Assembly (NCBI RefSeq): GCF_000403455.2
Contig: NZ_KE159721.1
Coordinates: 122,394 to 175,524, forward strand
From: Dorea sp. 5-2
GTDB lineage: Bacteria > Bacillota > Clostridia > Lachnospirales > Lachnospiraceae
Direction of reading: 5' to 3'
Length of the DNA: 53,131 nt
Shown here: in pieces, positions 40,395 to 49,886 of the stretch
How positions within the stretch are numbered: position 1 is the first letter of the stretch
How the letters are laid out: the number at the start of each line of letters is the position of its first letter
Translations under genes and position numbers: made by a program
Notes under the pieces: generated by a model
Told to the model about the DNA's origin: nothing
The model's input: the letters and a program-made list of their open reading frames with translations, nothing else
Database searches by the model: none

Positions 40395-41969
40395 TTACCT
40401 TCCGACTACGCCGGTGCCGTTGATCAGTTTATCAAGCGCTTCATCTAAAGTTGTCATAAATCTTGCAGCAGCAGAATATGACTGGTTATAATGTAACAGA
40501 TCCATACCTTCTTCATCTAACTGAACACCGGAGATAGCGTCCCTGTTATTCGCCGTCTCGTTCAGTACGGCGATCTGGTTCTGCAGCATGGTATTCGCAG
40601 CTTTGTAGTCGATACCGAGAGTCGCTTCGATGTTGGCGAAGCAATCATGGAAGTTACCGGTATAGAACTTGATGGGAATCCCGTCTTTGTTGGTAACGGA
40701 GAACTCGATCGTCTTGGATTCCAGTAATTTTACCATGTTCAGGATATTCTCATTGGCAGTGGTGCCCTTATCCTGGTCAATAACTACGTAGTTATTAGAA
40801 GCTGTGATGCCATATGTGCCGTTTGCCCAATCATCCGCGATCTTGATGTTGGAAGCGGTAAAATCAGTTGAACCGTCAGTGGTCACAAAAAGAGGATTTT
40901 CTTTTCCAGGAATAGGTTTCGGTGGATTAGAATCATCCATCACCTGATTCAATTCATTGAATTTCTTTGCAAACGTATCCACCAGAGAATCAAGAGCCTT
41001 CTCATAGTATCCGATCCCTTTAAAATCTGTTCCGTCGAAATCACCGGATTTGTTGATCATATCCAGGGTTCCTTTTAAAGTACCGGAACCAATGGTATCT
41101 GTAACATTAATAGTATTGCCGTCCGCGTCGATCAGAGACAGGGTAACCGGTTCGCCGCTGACATCCGCTTTAAATTTGGAGAAGCGGTCGTCGGCGATCA
41201 GAGAATGCTTCACGCCGTTGGTATCTGTGAAATTCACGTTCAGAACTTCAACGGTCTGTCCTGGTCCGATAATCTTGTCTTCGTATTTTACGGTAATAGG
41301 AAGATAACTTCCCAGTTCATCCAATAAGTTGTTGCGCTGATCTTTCAGCTCAAGAGCCGGATTGCCAAGGATCTGGCTGTTCTTGATACTGGTATTCAAT
41401 TCAGCGATATTCTCAAGGATCTGGTTCAGATCGCCGAGATCCGTAGTGGCGAAACCTTGCTGGACATCGTCGCGCACATCCTGGAGACGTACGGCATTGT
41501 CATGGAACAGGTTCAAGATCGTCTGCATCTTGGAACGTACCAATGCGTCATTCTCTTTGTTACCTACCTGAGTAGAAAGAGTACTCAGAGAACTGGTCAG
41601 AGAAATGAAGGCTTCACGGACACCATCCATGACAGCTTCGTCAAATATAGGGGTCAGCCGTTCAAATCCTGCGGCATGTGCGTCTGAGGTTCCAAGTTTA
41701 CTGATCTGGGAACGGTACTGTGCGTCCAGGAACGGATCTCGCAGCTGAGAGATCCCGGTCATCTCAACACCAAATCCGACTTTGATACTGGATTTGGAAT
41801 TGTACATAGAACCTTTCTGCAGATTCAGACTGGCGACATCAAGCCGCTGTTTGGTATATCCAATCGTATTGATATTAGCGATATTCTGACCGGCAACATC
41901 GAGTGAGCGCTGGCTTGCAGCCATACCGAGCTGAGCTGTTGTGAAGCCGGCAAATGTAGATCGTATCAT
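40395..41969 (-). CDS. flgK: Flagellar hook-associated protein FlgK (HAP1)
   Basis: A 524-residue exported protein at the hook-filament junction. The N-terminal RSLDVAGQNIANINTIGYTKQR is the rod/hook signature and the C-terminal SGVQLDEEGMDLLHYNQSYSA, then TTLDEALDKLINGTG, is the conserved HAP1 end. GGAGGAG precedes the ATG. It lies directly after flgN and before flgL. Length is near the Bacillus homologue. Confidence 0.96.
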   Translation of the reverse strand: MIRSTFAGFTTAQLGMAASQRSLDVAGQNIANINTIGYTKQRLDVASLNLQKGSMYNSKSSIKVGFGVEMTGISQLRDPFLDAQYRSQISKLGTSDAHAAGFERLTPIFDEAVMDGVREAFISLTSSLSTLSTQVGNKENDALVRSKMQTILNLFHDNAVRLQDVRDDVQQGFATTDLGDLNQILENIAELNTSIKNSQILGNPALELKDQRNNLLDELGSYLPITVKYEDKIIGPGQTVEVLNVNFTDTNGVKHSLIADDRFSKFKADVSGEPVTLSLIDADGNTINVTDTIGSGTLKGTLDMINKSGDFDGTDFKGIGYYEKALDSLVDTFAKKFNELNQVMDDSNPPKPIPGKENPLFVTTDGSTDFTASNIKIADDWANGTYGITASNNYVVIDQDKGTTANENILNMVKLLESKTIEFSVTNKDGIPIKFYTGNFHDCFANIEATLGIDYKAANTMLQNQIAVLNETANNRDAISGVQLDEEGMDLLHYNQSYSAAARFMTTLDEALDKLINGTGVVGR

Positions 41970-41989
41970 AATTATCTCCTCCTGATCTA

Positions 41990-42463
41990 TTAAACAGAAC
42001 GACTTGTAAAGTGGTTCTTATTGTTGGTAGTGTCTTTTTTCTGCCCGGAAGCAGAGTACGTATCTTTGCCGGGGCCTTCCGAAGCAAGAGCGGACTGTAT
42101 CACGTGAAGATTCACTTCAATGATGTCCTTTGCGCTGGCGCTTACAGACTGGAAGCTACGGACCCGGTCAGATAACTGGTCAAACAGAGGACGTAAGAGT
42201 GCGTCCGTCTCTGCAGGAACATGTTCCAGGATCTGGCGGAAGCTATATCCTTCCATCCCAAGACGCCTCTGCTCTGCTTCCCGCTTCTGTTCCAGACCGC
42301 GCAATTGAAGAACTGCAGCCTGTTCTCTATGCATGCAGTCCTCAATGAACGTAACCTGATTCTTGACAGCGGCGTCAAGTTTCTCCTGCTCTATGGGGAT
42401 CAGATTGTCAAAAAGAGTAATAAACTCTTCGATGATCTTGCCGTAATCTGTAAAATCATTCAT
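41990..42463 (-). CDS. flgN: Flagellar export chaperone FlgN
   Basis: A helical cytoplasmic protein of 157 residues. Start 42463 (MNDFTDYGKIIEEF) is preferred to the ATG at 42472, because AGGAGG ends exactly against the latter and is nine bases from the former. FlgN holds FlgK and FlgL before export. IPIEQEKLDAAVKNQ and EHVPAETDALLRPLFDQLSDR follow the family pattern, and the position between flgM and flgK is diagnostic. Confidence 0.88.
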   Translation of the reverse strand: MNDFTDYGKIIEEFITLFDNLIPIEQEKLDAAVKNQVTFIEDCMHREQAAVLQLRGLEQKREAEQRRLGMEGYSFRQILEHVPAETDALLRPLFDQLSDRVRSFQSVSASAKDIIEVNLHVIQSALASEGPGKDTYSASGQKKDTTNNKNHFTSRSV

Positions 42464-42480
42464 TCTGTACATCCTCCTAC

Positions 42481-42780
42481 TTACAAAAGCAGCATTCTGG
42501 CAGCTATGGCGTGTGCATCAACGTGATATGTGTTCGAAGCCACTTGATTCTGCAGGCTTTGAATCTTATCTGCAGACGCCGTGTCCTTTATCTCGGAAGA
42601 CAATCGCTGTGCAACTGCCTTGGCAAATGTACGCTCTTCAATCTGCCTGGGATCCGACTTTATGATAACCGCATCGAAGTTATGTCCGTCATTAGAGATT
42701 ACGGAAGGAGCAGAATTATCCTTTGTATGAATACGCCGGTCAGTGAAATTATTAATCACATTGTTAGTTGTTATTTTCAT
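42481..42780 (-). CDS. flgM: Anti-sigma-28 factor FlgM
   Basis: A 99-residue, mostly disordered protein. The C-terminal half (DPRQIEERTFAKAVAQRLSSEI, VASNTYHVDAHAIAARMLL) is the helix pair that binds SigD/FliA; its export through the finished hook frees the sigma factor. It is the first gene of the block flgM-flgN-flgK-flgL, and a sigma-28-like promoter lies upstream, which would give negative feedback. Confidence 0.92.
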   Translation of the reverse strand: MKITTNNVINNFTDRRIHTKDNSAPSVISNDGHNFDAVIIKSDPRQIEERTFAKAVAQRLSSEIKDTASADKIQSLQNQVASNTYHVDAHAIAARMLLL

Positions 42781-42848
42781 ACTGAACTCCCTTCATAATA
42801 AATATTGTCAACTCCATTATCTGAGTATATTTATTTGTTATACTATGA

Positions 42849-42875
42849 ATATCGGCATAACTTCGGGATTCATAA
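42849..42875 (-). promoter_or_regulatory. Candidate sigma-28-type promoter of flgM
   Basis: On the minus strand GCCGATAT (plus 42849-42856) is an exact sigma-D -10; TTATGAAT (plus 42868-42875) lies 11 bases upstream. The same words occur before the DUF6033-like gene. A vegetative TTGACA-like site is also near 42808 (minus GTTGACAATATTTATTAT). Confidence 0.55.
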
Positions 42876-42912
42876 CCCCAAATAAGACACTCATTTTCAG
42901 GAAATATAAAAA

Positions 42913-44037
42913 TTATTTCTTGAGATGATTCAGCAGCACGGAGGCGATATTTTCACAGGAAGCCTGGGTGCAGACCGCGCCGATATTATAAGCGACCATA
43001 GGCATTCCGTATACGACGCAGGAGTCTTTGTCCTGTCCGATCGTAAAGGCTCCGGACTGGCGCATCTTGAGCAATCCGTCGGCGCCGTCGCGTCCCATAC
43101 CTGTCATGATGATGCCGACCTTATTGATGGCGACATTCTTGGCGATAGAGTTGAACAGGACGTCTACGGACGGACAGTGGCCGCTGACTTTTGCGCCGGC
43201 ACGGCATTGAACCATGTAGTTGCGTCCGGAACGGATCACCTCCATCTGTTTGGCGCCCGGAGCGATGAGAGCAAGTCCCGGGTGGATGATATCTCCGTTC
43301 TTTGCCTCGCGGACTTCCATGGCGCAGATCCGGTTCAGGCGCTGTGCGTACATCTCTGTAAATCCTTCCGGCATATGCTGTGTGATCACCATGCCCGGAA
43401 TATTGGCAGGGAGCCTCTTTAAGACTTCCAGAGTCGCTTCTGTTCCGCCTGTGGAAGCGCCAAGCCCGATGATCGTCGAGTCAAGGACATTACGCGAAAG
43501 CGGCGGGAAAGGCATTGGTTTGGCGGAAGCAGAGTGCTGCAAAGCAGCCGGTCCCGGAGCAGTGCTTTTCCCCTGGAATCTTGCAGGAGTCTGCGGGATC
43601 GCAGGAGAAGCGGCAGGTGTACTGCCGCTGCCTGTCTGCGGGACGCGGACTTTCGCTTTGGAGGCAGCCTGAACCTTGAGTACCAGGGAGGTAAAGAAGG
43701 TATTCTTGGAATTTGCGACACTCATATCCGGTTTGCGTACGAAATCAACGGCTCCTGCCGAAAGCGCGTCGAATACGCTTAAGTTCAGAGAAGACACCAG
43801 TACGACCGGTAGAGGGGTCGTCGGAAGCAGCTGCTTTAGAAATTCAATCCCGTTAAGACCCGGCATCTCCACATCCAGGGTGAGGACGTCCGGTTTCAGT
43901 TGGGGGATTTTTTGCTTGGCGTCGTATGCATTGATGGCATAACCTACAACTTCAATATTCGGTTTGGAAGACAAATGTTGTATGATCATTTGCCGAAATA
44001 GGGCGGAGTCGTCAACGACTAATACTTTAATTTTCAT
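42913..44037 (-). CDS. cheB: Chemotaxis glutamate methylesterase CheB
   Basis: A 374-residue response regulator with enzyme output. The receiver domain carries DDS at 9-11 and phospho-acceptor D55 (LTLDVEMPGLNG). A Pro/Ala/Ser-rich linker (about 130-180) follows. The methylesterase domain shows the Ser in GLGASTGGTEAT, the His in ITQHMPEGFTEM and the Asp in MTGMGRDGADG. It removes methyl groups from chemoreceptors for adaptation. It lies last in the cheA-cheW-cheR-cheB run, separated from cheR by a gap of 83 bases with a hairpin. Confidence 0.96.
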   Translation of the reverse strand: MKIKVLVVDDSALFRQMIIQHLSSKPNIEVVGYAINAYDAKQKIPQLKPDVLTLDVEMPGLNGIEFLKQLLPTTPLPVVLVSSLNLSVFDALSAGAVDFVRKPDMSVANSKNTFFTSLVLKVQAASKAKVRVPQTGSGSTPAASPAIPQTPARFQGKSTAPGPAALQHSASAKPMPFPPLSRNVLDSTIIGLGASTGGTEATLEVLKRLPANIPGMVITQHMPEGFTEMYAQRLNRICAMEVREAKNGDIIHPGLALIAPGAKQMEVIRSGRNYMVQCRAGAKVSGHCPSVDVLFNSIAKNVAINKVGIIMTGMGRDGADGLLKMRQSGAFTIGQDKDSCVVYGMPMVAYNIGAVCTQASCENIASVLLNHLKK

Positions 44038-44080
44038 AGATAGATTCCTTTCTACATATTATTCATCACCACTTACAAAA

Positions 44081-44106
44081 GCCGCTTCTGAATCTTCAAA
44101 AGCAGC
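44081..44106 (-). terminator. Hairpin between cheR and cheB, possible attenuator
   Basis: GCCGCTTCTGAA (44081-44092) pairs with TTCAAAAGCAGC (44095-44106) with two mismatches; on the minus strand it is followed by TTTTG. Inside an operon it may lower cheB relative to cheR. Confidence 0.35.
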
Positions 44107-44120
44107 TTCTATAAGCGATA

Positions 44121-44933
44121 CTACATTTTTCGATATGTTGCAGGTTTCAGATACTTATAAGGTGTTGTTGCTTTGTTCAGGCTCTCGGAATGTCCGATCA
44201 GAAGATAACCGCCCGGATTTGTCGCGTCATAAAAACGTTTTACCAAAGCGTCTTTTGTAGGCTGATCAAAATAGATCATAACATTCCGGCAGAAAATAAC
44301 GTCGAATTTGAGCCGGAACTTGATGGGATCCATCAGGTTGAATGTCCGGAAAATGACGTTGGACTTAATCTCCGGCGCTACGGTATAGACCCCGGGCTGA
44401 CCAGTCTGACGGAAATATTTGGACTTCCAGGTTGGGGAGAGTTCCTTTAAGGAATCCTCCTCATATACGGCGTTCTTCGCGGCAACCAAGGCATTCTGCG
44501 AAATATCGGTTGCGAGAACCCTGGTATCCCAGGCGGATGCCTTAGCTCCGAAGAATTCCTTCAGGATCATAGAGATCGTGTAAGGTTCTTCTCCGGAAGA
44601 ACAGGCGGCGCTCCATATACTGAGTACTTTATCCTTCTTTGTCTCTACGAGATAGGGAAGGATCGTATCTCTGAAAAGATCAAAATGCGCGCTTTCACGC
44701 ATAAAGAAGGTATAGTTGGTAGTAAGCTTATTCAACATCAGTTCCAGGTCTTCCGGCTTCTTATTCTTGATCAGGTTGTCAATATATTCTTCAAATGAAG
44801 AGAAACCCATGGAAAGAATCGTATTGGAGAGACGCCCGAGGATAAGTTGGCGCTTCTTCGAAAGATCGATCCCGTAATTCTGATGTACAAAAGTGACTAA
44901 ACGCTGAAAGTCACGGTCATTAATGGTCAACAT
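44121..44933 (-). CDS. cheR: Chemoreceptor glutamate methyltransferase CheR
   Basis: A 270-residue SAM-dependent enzyme that methylates receptor glutamates. The N-terminal helical domain (DRDFQRLVTFVHQNYGIDLSKK) and the SAM site (LSIWSAACSSGEEPYTISMIL, VLATDISQNALVAA, FDVIFCRNVMIYFDQ) are complete. AAGGAG precedes the start. Lies 21 bases after cheW. Confidence 0.96.
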   Translation of the reverse strand: MLTINDRDFQRLVTFVHQNYGIDLSKKRQLILGRLSNTILSMGFSSFEEYIDNLIKNKKPEDLELMLNKLTTNYTFFMRESAHFDLFRDTILPYLVETKKDKVLSIWSAACSSGEEPYTISMILKEFFGAKASAWDTRVLATDISQNALVAAKNAVYEEDSLKELSPTWKSKYFRQTGQPGVYTVAPEIKSNVIFRTFNLMDPIKFRLKFDVIFCRNVMIYFDQPTKDALVKRFYDATNPGGYLLIGHSESLNKATTPYKYLKPATYRKM

Positions 44934-44954
44934 GATTCTGTCTCCTTTGTATAT

Positions 44955-45431
44955 TTAGTATGACTGGACAAGCTGTTCACAATCCAGGAAGAGAATCACG
45001 GAACGGTCGGATGAGGATATCATCCCGTTGATCAATTCTTGCTGATTCTCAACCGGAACAGGAGAGATCTTGCTCTGATCTATATCCATGACTTGCTGGA
45101 CTGCATCTACGATAATACCAATGGAGATGGCATTAATATTCAACACGATAATACAAGTTGAACTCGTATATTCAATAGAAGGCTTACCCATACGCAGGCG
45201 GATGTCAATGATAGGGATGATCTGTCCTCTCAGGTTAATGATACCCTTCACATAATCCGGAACAAGGGGAACCATAGTGATCGTATGGTTCGTTATGATC
45301 TCGATGACATAATTCGTGCTGACTCCGATATTGAGTCCGTCGGAGCTGAACGTTAAGAATCGCTCTGTTGAGACTGGCGTTCCATTCTCCATAACTTCAT
45401 TTGCTGTATTTACTGCTGTATCTGCTGACAT
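44955..45431 (-). CDS. cheW: Chemotaxis coupling protein CheW
   Basis: A 158-residue adaptor between chemoreceptors and CheA. Start 45431 (MSADTAVNTANEV) is chosen because GGAGGAATAACT lies before it; an in-frame ATG 54 bases upstream lies inside cheA. Family blocks: FSSDGLNIGVSTNYVIEIITN, GIINLRGQIIPIIDIRLRMG and SIGIIVDAVQQVMDI. It follows cheA by 28 bases. Confidence 0.95.
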   Translation of the reverse strand: MSADTAVNTANEVMENGTPVSTERFLTFSSDGLNIGVSTNYVIEIITNHTITMVPLVPDYVKGIINLRGQIIPIIDIRLRMGKPSIEYTSSTCIIVLNINAISIGIIVDAVQQVMDIDQSKISPVPVENQQELINGMISSSDRSVILFLDCEQLVQSY

Positions 45432-45459
45432 AGTTATTCCTCCAGTTTTTTCGTACACT

Positions 45460-47601
45460 TTAATATAAGCCCTGAGTCGCTGCATACAGGTTGCCGATAT
45501 CCAGGATCAGACTGATGTTGCCGTCTCCAAGGATCGTGCATCCGCCGATTCCCGAATTCTTAATGTTAAAGTTGCTTAAGAATGAGGAGAGCGGCTTCAC
45601 AACCACCTGCTGTTCTCCGAGAAGCTCATCTACGAACAGACAGTAGGACTTGTCTGCGGTCTCCACCCAGATCAGGATACCGTCTTCTATGTTGGTGACC
45701 TCTGTTTCAATATTATATAATTCATGTATCCTTATAATAGGATAGAACGCATCCAGGCACTTGATGATCTCGTTGCCGCTGGCATCCAGGATCACTTCTT
45801 CCTTCTGTGGTTTGAAGGACTGGCGGATGTTGGCGATCGGAATAGTGAACATGGAATTACCGACAGAGACTTCCATACCGTCTGTGATCGCCATCGTTAA
45901 TGGAATCTTAAGCGTTGTGCAGCTGCCTTTGCCGAGTTCGCTTGTGATGGAGATCGTTCCGCCTACGGCTTCCACGTTCTTCTTTACAACGTCCATACCT
46001 ACGCCTCGGCCGGAGAATTCCGTAACCTCTTCGTTAGTAGAGAATCCCGGCAGCATAAGAAGAGACAGGATCTCTTTCTTGGAATAATCGCTGGCCGGCT
46101 TGGTAAGGATACCGTTGCGTTCTGCCTTAGCAAGGATCTTTTCCGGATCCATGCCCTGCCCGTCGTCGGATATGGAGATTATTACCTCGCTTCCGGTGTG
46201 GGCTGCGGAAAGAATGATCTCAGCCTGCGGATCTTTACCTGCGGCAATACGTTCCTCTGCCGTAGTCTCGACACCGTGATCCATAGAGTTACGGACGATA
46301 TGCATGATCGGATCGCCGATGCTGTCTACAACAGTCTTATCTACTTCCGTGTTCTCGCCTACCAGTGTAAGCCGGACATCTTTGTTAAGTTTCTTCTTCA
46401 TGTCGCGGACGATACGGTTCATCTTCTGGAAAGTACCGGACAGAGGAACCATTCGCAGAGACATGGCAATATCCTGAAGGTCGTCTGTTAATTTTCTAAG
46501 CTGACGGGCAGACTTCATGAAGTTATCAAGCTTCAGGTTCTGCAGGTCAGGAGAAGATGTAACCATAGATTCTGTAATAACGATCTCGCCGACGATCGCT
46601 ACCAGGCTGTCAAGCTTGGACAAGTTAACGCTGATCAGGCTCTGCTTGACCGGAGCGCTGTTGTGTGAGGCAGAAGCCGCCGGAGCCGCCTGCTTAGCAG
46701 GGGAAGCGGCAGAAGCCGTATCGGCTGCCGGAGCCGCCGCCGTATCGGCAGGAGCGGCAGAAGGAGCCGGAGCCGCCGCCGGAGCCGGAGAAGAAGCTTC
46801 CGCGGCCTTGACCGTGGCGTTCTCGATGACTTCGTAAGTTTCGATACTGTTCTGCATCTTAATGATCTGAACCGCTTTCTCCACATCGTCGGCGGAGGAA
46901 AGCGCGATATAAAAGCCGTGGTCGATGATGGCCTCGCTCGTCTCGGAATTGGTCTCTACATCTTCCGGATAGTGTTCGAATTGGAGGTCGATCTCTTTCA
47001 AAGCAGTAATGGTCATGAACGCACGAAGATTCTCCATGCCGGATCCTTGTTCAAAATGAATCCGGATGAAATATGGCATACTGCTTGCCGGGCATCCTGC
47101 AAGTTCCTGGTTGATAACGGCGATCGCCTGTGCGTCGGCGACCGGAGCGGCAGAAGAAGCGTCGGCTTTTTCCGTCTGCGCATCGGAGGAACTGTTGCCG
47201 GAAGAACTGATTTTTTCCAAAAAACTATTAATATTTGTTATGATCTGGTCGATATTAGTGCTAAGAGGCTCATCGTTTTCGATTTTTTCAACCTCAACAC
47301 GAAGGGCGTCCGTAGACTGGAACATCAGATTGAACAGATCGCTTTTATGTGATTCATCCAAAGAATCCATTCCGTTTTCACGGATATAGAAGAACAAGTC
47401 TTCTATATGATGGGCGATCTCCATCAGCGTGGAGAATTCCATCATGGCAGACGAGCCTTTGATCGTGTGCATGATGCGGAAGATTTCATTCACATCATTG
47501 GTCGTGAAGGCTTCATTTTTTTCAGCTTCTATCAATAGTTCATCCAGTTGTTCCATAAGAGTGTTAGTCTCATAAAGATACATTTCAAGCATGTTATCCA
47601 T
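45460..47601 (-). CDS. cheA: Chemotaxis histidine kinase CheA
   Basis: A 713-residue soluble kinase. The Hpt domain has the phospho-His H45 in FRIMHTIKGSSAMM. A possible small P2-like domain is followed by an Ala/Pro/Ser-rich linker (about 265-315). Then come dimerisation helices, the ATPase (MHIVRNSMDHGVE, ISDDGQGMD, FSGRGVGMDVVKKN, GKGSCTTLKIPLT) and a CheW-like P5 domain at the end. The first gene of the che run; the start has only GGCGG. It is divergent from the FliK-like gene, with a shared 113-bp gap that contains GACGATATA on the minus strand, a weak sigma-28-like -10. Confidence 0.96.
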   Translation of the reverse strand: MDNMLEMYLYETNTLMEQLDELLIEAEKNEAFTTNDVNEIFRIMHTIKGSSAMMEFSTLMEIAHHIEDLFFYIRENGMDSLDESHKSDLFNLMFQSTDALRVEVEKIENDEPLSTNIDQIITNINSFLEKISSSGNSSSDAQTEKADASSAAPVADAQAIAVINQELAGCPASSMPYFIRIHFEQGSGMENLRAFMTITALKEIDLQFEHYPEDVETNSETSEAIIDHGFYIALSSADDVEKAVQIIKMQNSIETYEVIENATVKAAEASSPAPAAAPAPSAAPADTAAAPAADTASAASPAKQAAPAASASHNSAPVKQSLISVNLSKLDSLVAIVGEIVITESMVTSSPDLQNLKLDNFMKSARQLRKLTDDLQDIAMSLRMVPLSGTFQKMNRIVRDMKKKLNKDVRLTLVGENTEVDKTVVDSIGDPIMHIVRNSMDHGVETTAEERIAAGKDPQAEIILSAAHTGSEVIISISDDGQGMDPEKILAKAERNGILTKPASDYSKKEILSLLMLPGFSTNEEVTEFSGRGVGMDVVKKNVEAVGGTISITSELGKGSCTTLKIPLTMAITDGMEVSVGNSMFTIPIANIRQSFKPQKEEVILDASGNEIIKCLDAFYPIIRIHELYNIETEVTNIEDGILIWVETADKSYCLFVDELLGEQQVVVKPLSSFLSNFNIKNSGIGGCTILGDGNISLILDIGNLYAATQGLY

Positions 47602-47714
47602 AATATTAGTACCGCCTTATCTATTAATGTTGATATGTTTAAAAAGTATTATTTTTAAATATATCGTCATAATGGCGTGAAAGGATAAGAGTAAATTATA
47701 GAGTAGGTGAAAAA

Positions 47715-49133
47715 ATGTCAAATATTTTAAAAGTAACAACTCCCACCGTCGGATATGACAATTCGATAAACAACAAACCGTCTCCTTCTCAGCAGGCGGA
47801 AGACTTAAGCATCAAGAATCCGGTAGAAGCGAATAAGGTAGGAAGGGCGGACGGCCGCACCGAATCCGGCAATAACGACGGCGGAAAAGGCGTCGCATAT
47901 GATTCTAATTTCGGCAGCTTCGTACAGTCTTTGAGGGATCTGCCGAAGCTGAACGAGATCATGAGCAAGATGATCTTCGGCGGGATGGCGAACATAGTGG
48001 AATCCGGAATCGGGAAAGGAACTGCGGCAGATATCCAGGCATTTTTCCAGATGCTTGAGATGTCGCCGGAGAAACTGAATGAATTCCTGAAGGCTCAGAT
48101 GGCGGGAGCGAACCGGCTGCAGGGTCCTCTGTTCGACGTACTGCGCCAGATCATGGACGAAGCGACGACTGTAGAGCTTAAAGCAGGCGTGCTGGACCTT
48201 CTTAAGAAATATAACGACATGTCGTCGGGAAAACATATCCTTGAGAATATCAAGGGGACGCTAGAAGAGATCGAAGCGCGGATGTTCCGTAATGACAGGG
48301 ATGGGCTTGAGAGGCTTGCCATGAGGCTCAAGCAGCATTCGATGGACGCCAACGCCGCGAATACAAGATTACTGAAGGAACAGATCATCCCCTATATGGG
48401 GAAATATGTGGCGGACAACAGGGAGCTTGGGAAACTTCGCGACCTGGTGACGCTTGTTGCGTTCAATACGGCGCGCTATGAGAGCGGGAATATCGACAAT
48501 GTGGTGCAGGCTTTCTGGCGGCTGATGGATTTCCCTACATTCCGGAAGCATTTTAAAGGAATGACGGCAGAAGGGTTCCGGGAGATGCTGCTGAACGTCG
48601 ATTATGACAGGGCGGCAGGGAAGAATGAACTGGCGGATAAGCTTCTTAATATTATGCAGGCAGGCGTGAAAGGCGAAGCGGGGATCGAGAACAGAGAGGC
48701 ATTCATAAATGTTATGAGGAGTATGCTGGTGAATGAGAGCGTCTATATGCCGCTGATGCATGTGATGCTGCCGGTGATCCTGGACGGTGTGCCGATGTTC
48801 TCCGAGATGTGGGTGGATCCGGATGAAGAATCCGGGAATCCGGGATCTGACGAGCGCGGTGTGAAGCTTTTGATCAAATTTGATATGAAAGATGTTGGCT
48901 TTTTTGATATGATGTTGTATTATGAGAAGGGAAAGATAGATATGCTGATCCACTATCCGGAAGAACTCTCGGGACATGAGAGTGATATCCGGGATAATAT
49001 CCGCAAGATCATGAGTAGGAATAAGCTGGAATTGGAGTATCTGGGCGTAGAGCAGAATAAAGTACCGATTCAGGTATCTGCCGCATTCCCGAAGATATTC
49101 GAAAGGAGAAATTCGATCAATGTCACAATATGA
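47715..49133 (+). CDS. FliK-like (YlqG-type) flagellar protein, tentative
   Basis: A 472-residue soluble protein. The first ~70 residues are disordered and Ser/Asn/Gly-rich; the middle is helical (FFQMLEMSPEKLNEFLKAQM, EIEARMFRNDRDGLERLAMR); the C-terminal ~120 residues form a mixed domain (RGVKLLIKFDMKDVGFFDMM, KIDMLIHYPEELSGHE). I do not recognise it with certainty. It overlaps an FlhB-C-domain gene by 14 bases, and in Bacillus the pair ylqG-ylqH has this order, with YlqG related to hook-length proteins. So a FliK-type or flagellar-associated role is likely by context. Confidence 0.5.
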   Translation: MSNILKVTTPTVGYDNSINNKPSPSQQAEDLSIKNPVEANKVGRADGRTESGNNDGGKGVAYDSNFGSFVQSLRDLPKLNEIMSKMIFGGMANIVESGIGKGTAADIQAFFQMLEMSPEKLNEFLKAQMAGANRLQGPLFDVLRQIMDEATTVELKAGVLDLLKKYNDMSSGKHILENIKGTLEEIEARMFRNDRDGLERLAMRLKQHSMDANAANTRLLKEQIIPYMGKYVADNRELGKLRDLVTLVAFNTARYESGNIDNVVQAFWRLMDFPTFRKHFKGMTAEGFREMLLNVDYDRAAGKNELADKLLNIMQAGVKGEAGIENREAFINVMRSMLVNESVYMPLMHVMLPVILDGVPMFSEMWVDPDEESGNPGSDERGVKLLIKFDMKDVGFFDMMLYYEKGKIDMLIHYPEELSGHESDIRDNIRKIMSRNKLELEYLGVEQNKVPIQVSAAFPKIFERRNSINVTI

Positions 49134-49707
49134 TGATGTGATGAATAAGAAAGCAGTCGCACTGCGGTATGATGAGAATAAAGACGTGGCGCCGGTGATC
49201 GTTGCATCGGGGCTTGGATATATGGCAGAGAGGATCGTGGAGATGGCGAACGAGAACGGGGTGCCGGTGTATGAGGATAATTCCCTGGCGACCGTTCTTA
49301 CGCAGCTTGACCTGGGGACGGCGATCCCCGAGGAGCTGTATCAGGCGATCGTGGATATCTACGCGTATTTTCTGAAATATAATCCGCAGAAGATCAAGGA
49401 AGCGGAAGAGGCGGAAGCTGCTAAGAGGGCGGCAGAAGAAGCTGCAAGGGAGGCTGAGAACGCCGAGGCAGAAGATGAGGCGGCAGGAGACGGGACTGCC
49501 GTAGGCATCGGCGCCGGAACCGAAGGGGGCGCGGCGGCAGGCAAGGCGGCAAAGGAAGCGTCTGGCAGAACGGCAAAGGCAGCGTCTGGCAGAACGGCAA
49601 AGGCGGTGCCGGGCAGGGCTGCGAAGGCAGCAAGGCCTACCGTGGCTGCGGCGAAGGCAAAGCCTGCCGGGAAGGCTGCAGCGGCAGGGAAACAGAAGCA
49701 GAAGTAG
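49120..49707 (+). CDS. FlhX/YlqH-type FlhB C-domain protein with Ala/Lys-rich tail
   Basis: A 195-residue cytoplasmic protein. Residues 10-90 match the C-terminal domain of FlhB/YscU export switches (AVALRYDENKDVAPVIVASG, AERIVEMANENGVPVYEDN, IPEELYQAIVDIYAYFLKYN), but without membrane helices and without the N-P-T-H autocleavage motif. The C-terminal half is low complexity: a Glu/Ala helix and then Ala/Lys/Gly with SGRTAKAA repeated (24-bp DNA repeat near 49558). It overlaps the previous gene by 14 bases with its own AAAGGAG upstream, so translation is coupled. It may modulate the export gate; free FlhB-C paralogues exist in several Firmicutes. Confidence 0.82.
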   Translation: MSQYDDVMNKKAVALRYDENKDVAPVIVASGLGYMAERIVEMANENGVPVYEDNSLATVLTQLDLGTAIPEELYQAIVDIYAYFLKYNPQKIKEAEEAEAAKRAAEEAAREAENAEAEDEAAGDGTAVGIGAGTEGGAAAGKAAKEASGRTAKAASGRTAKAVPGRAAKAARPTVAAAKAKPAGKAAAAGKQKQK

Positions 49708-49886
49708 CGGATGATCCCGGAAGGCGGAACACCTGCCGCTGTGAACGGACAGAATATGCGGTAGTGTACGGTTGACCGGATCGGAAGTAGGATGAAAATA
49801 GATTGTTATATCTGGTGTGATGATATAGCAGTCTTTTTTGATTCATTTGGCTGCAAATAGAAAAAGGATTCAAAGGGGAAGCAGAT

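Noticed and set aside
46517..46837. Ala-rich plus-strand frame opposite cheA
   Set aside because: Arises from the Ala/Pro linker codons of CheA read in reverse.
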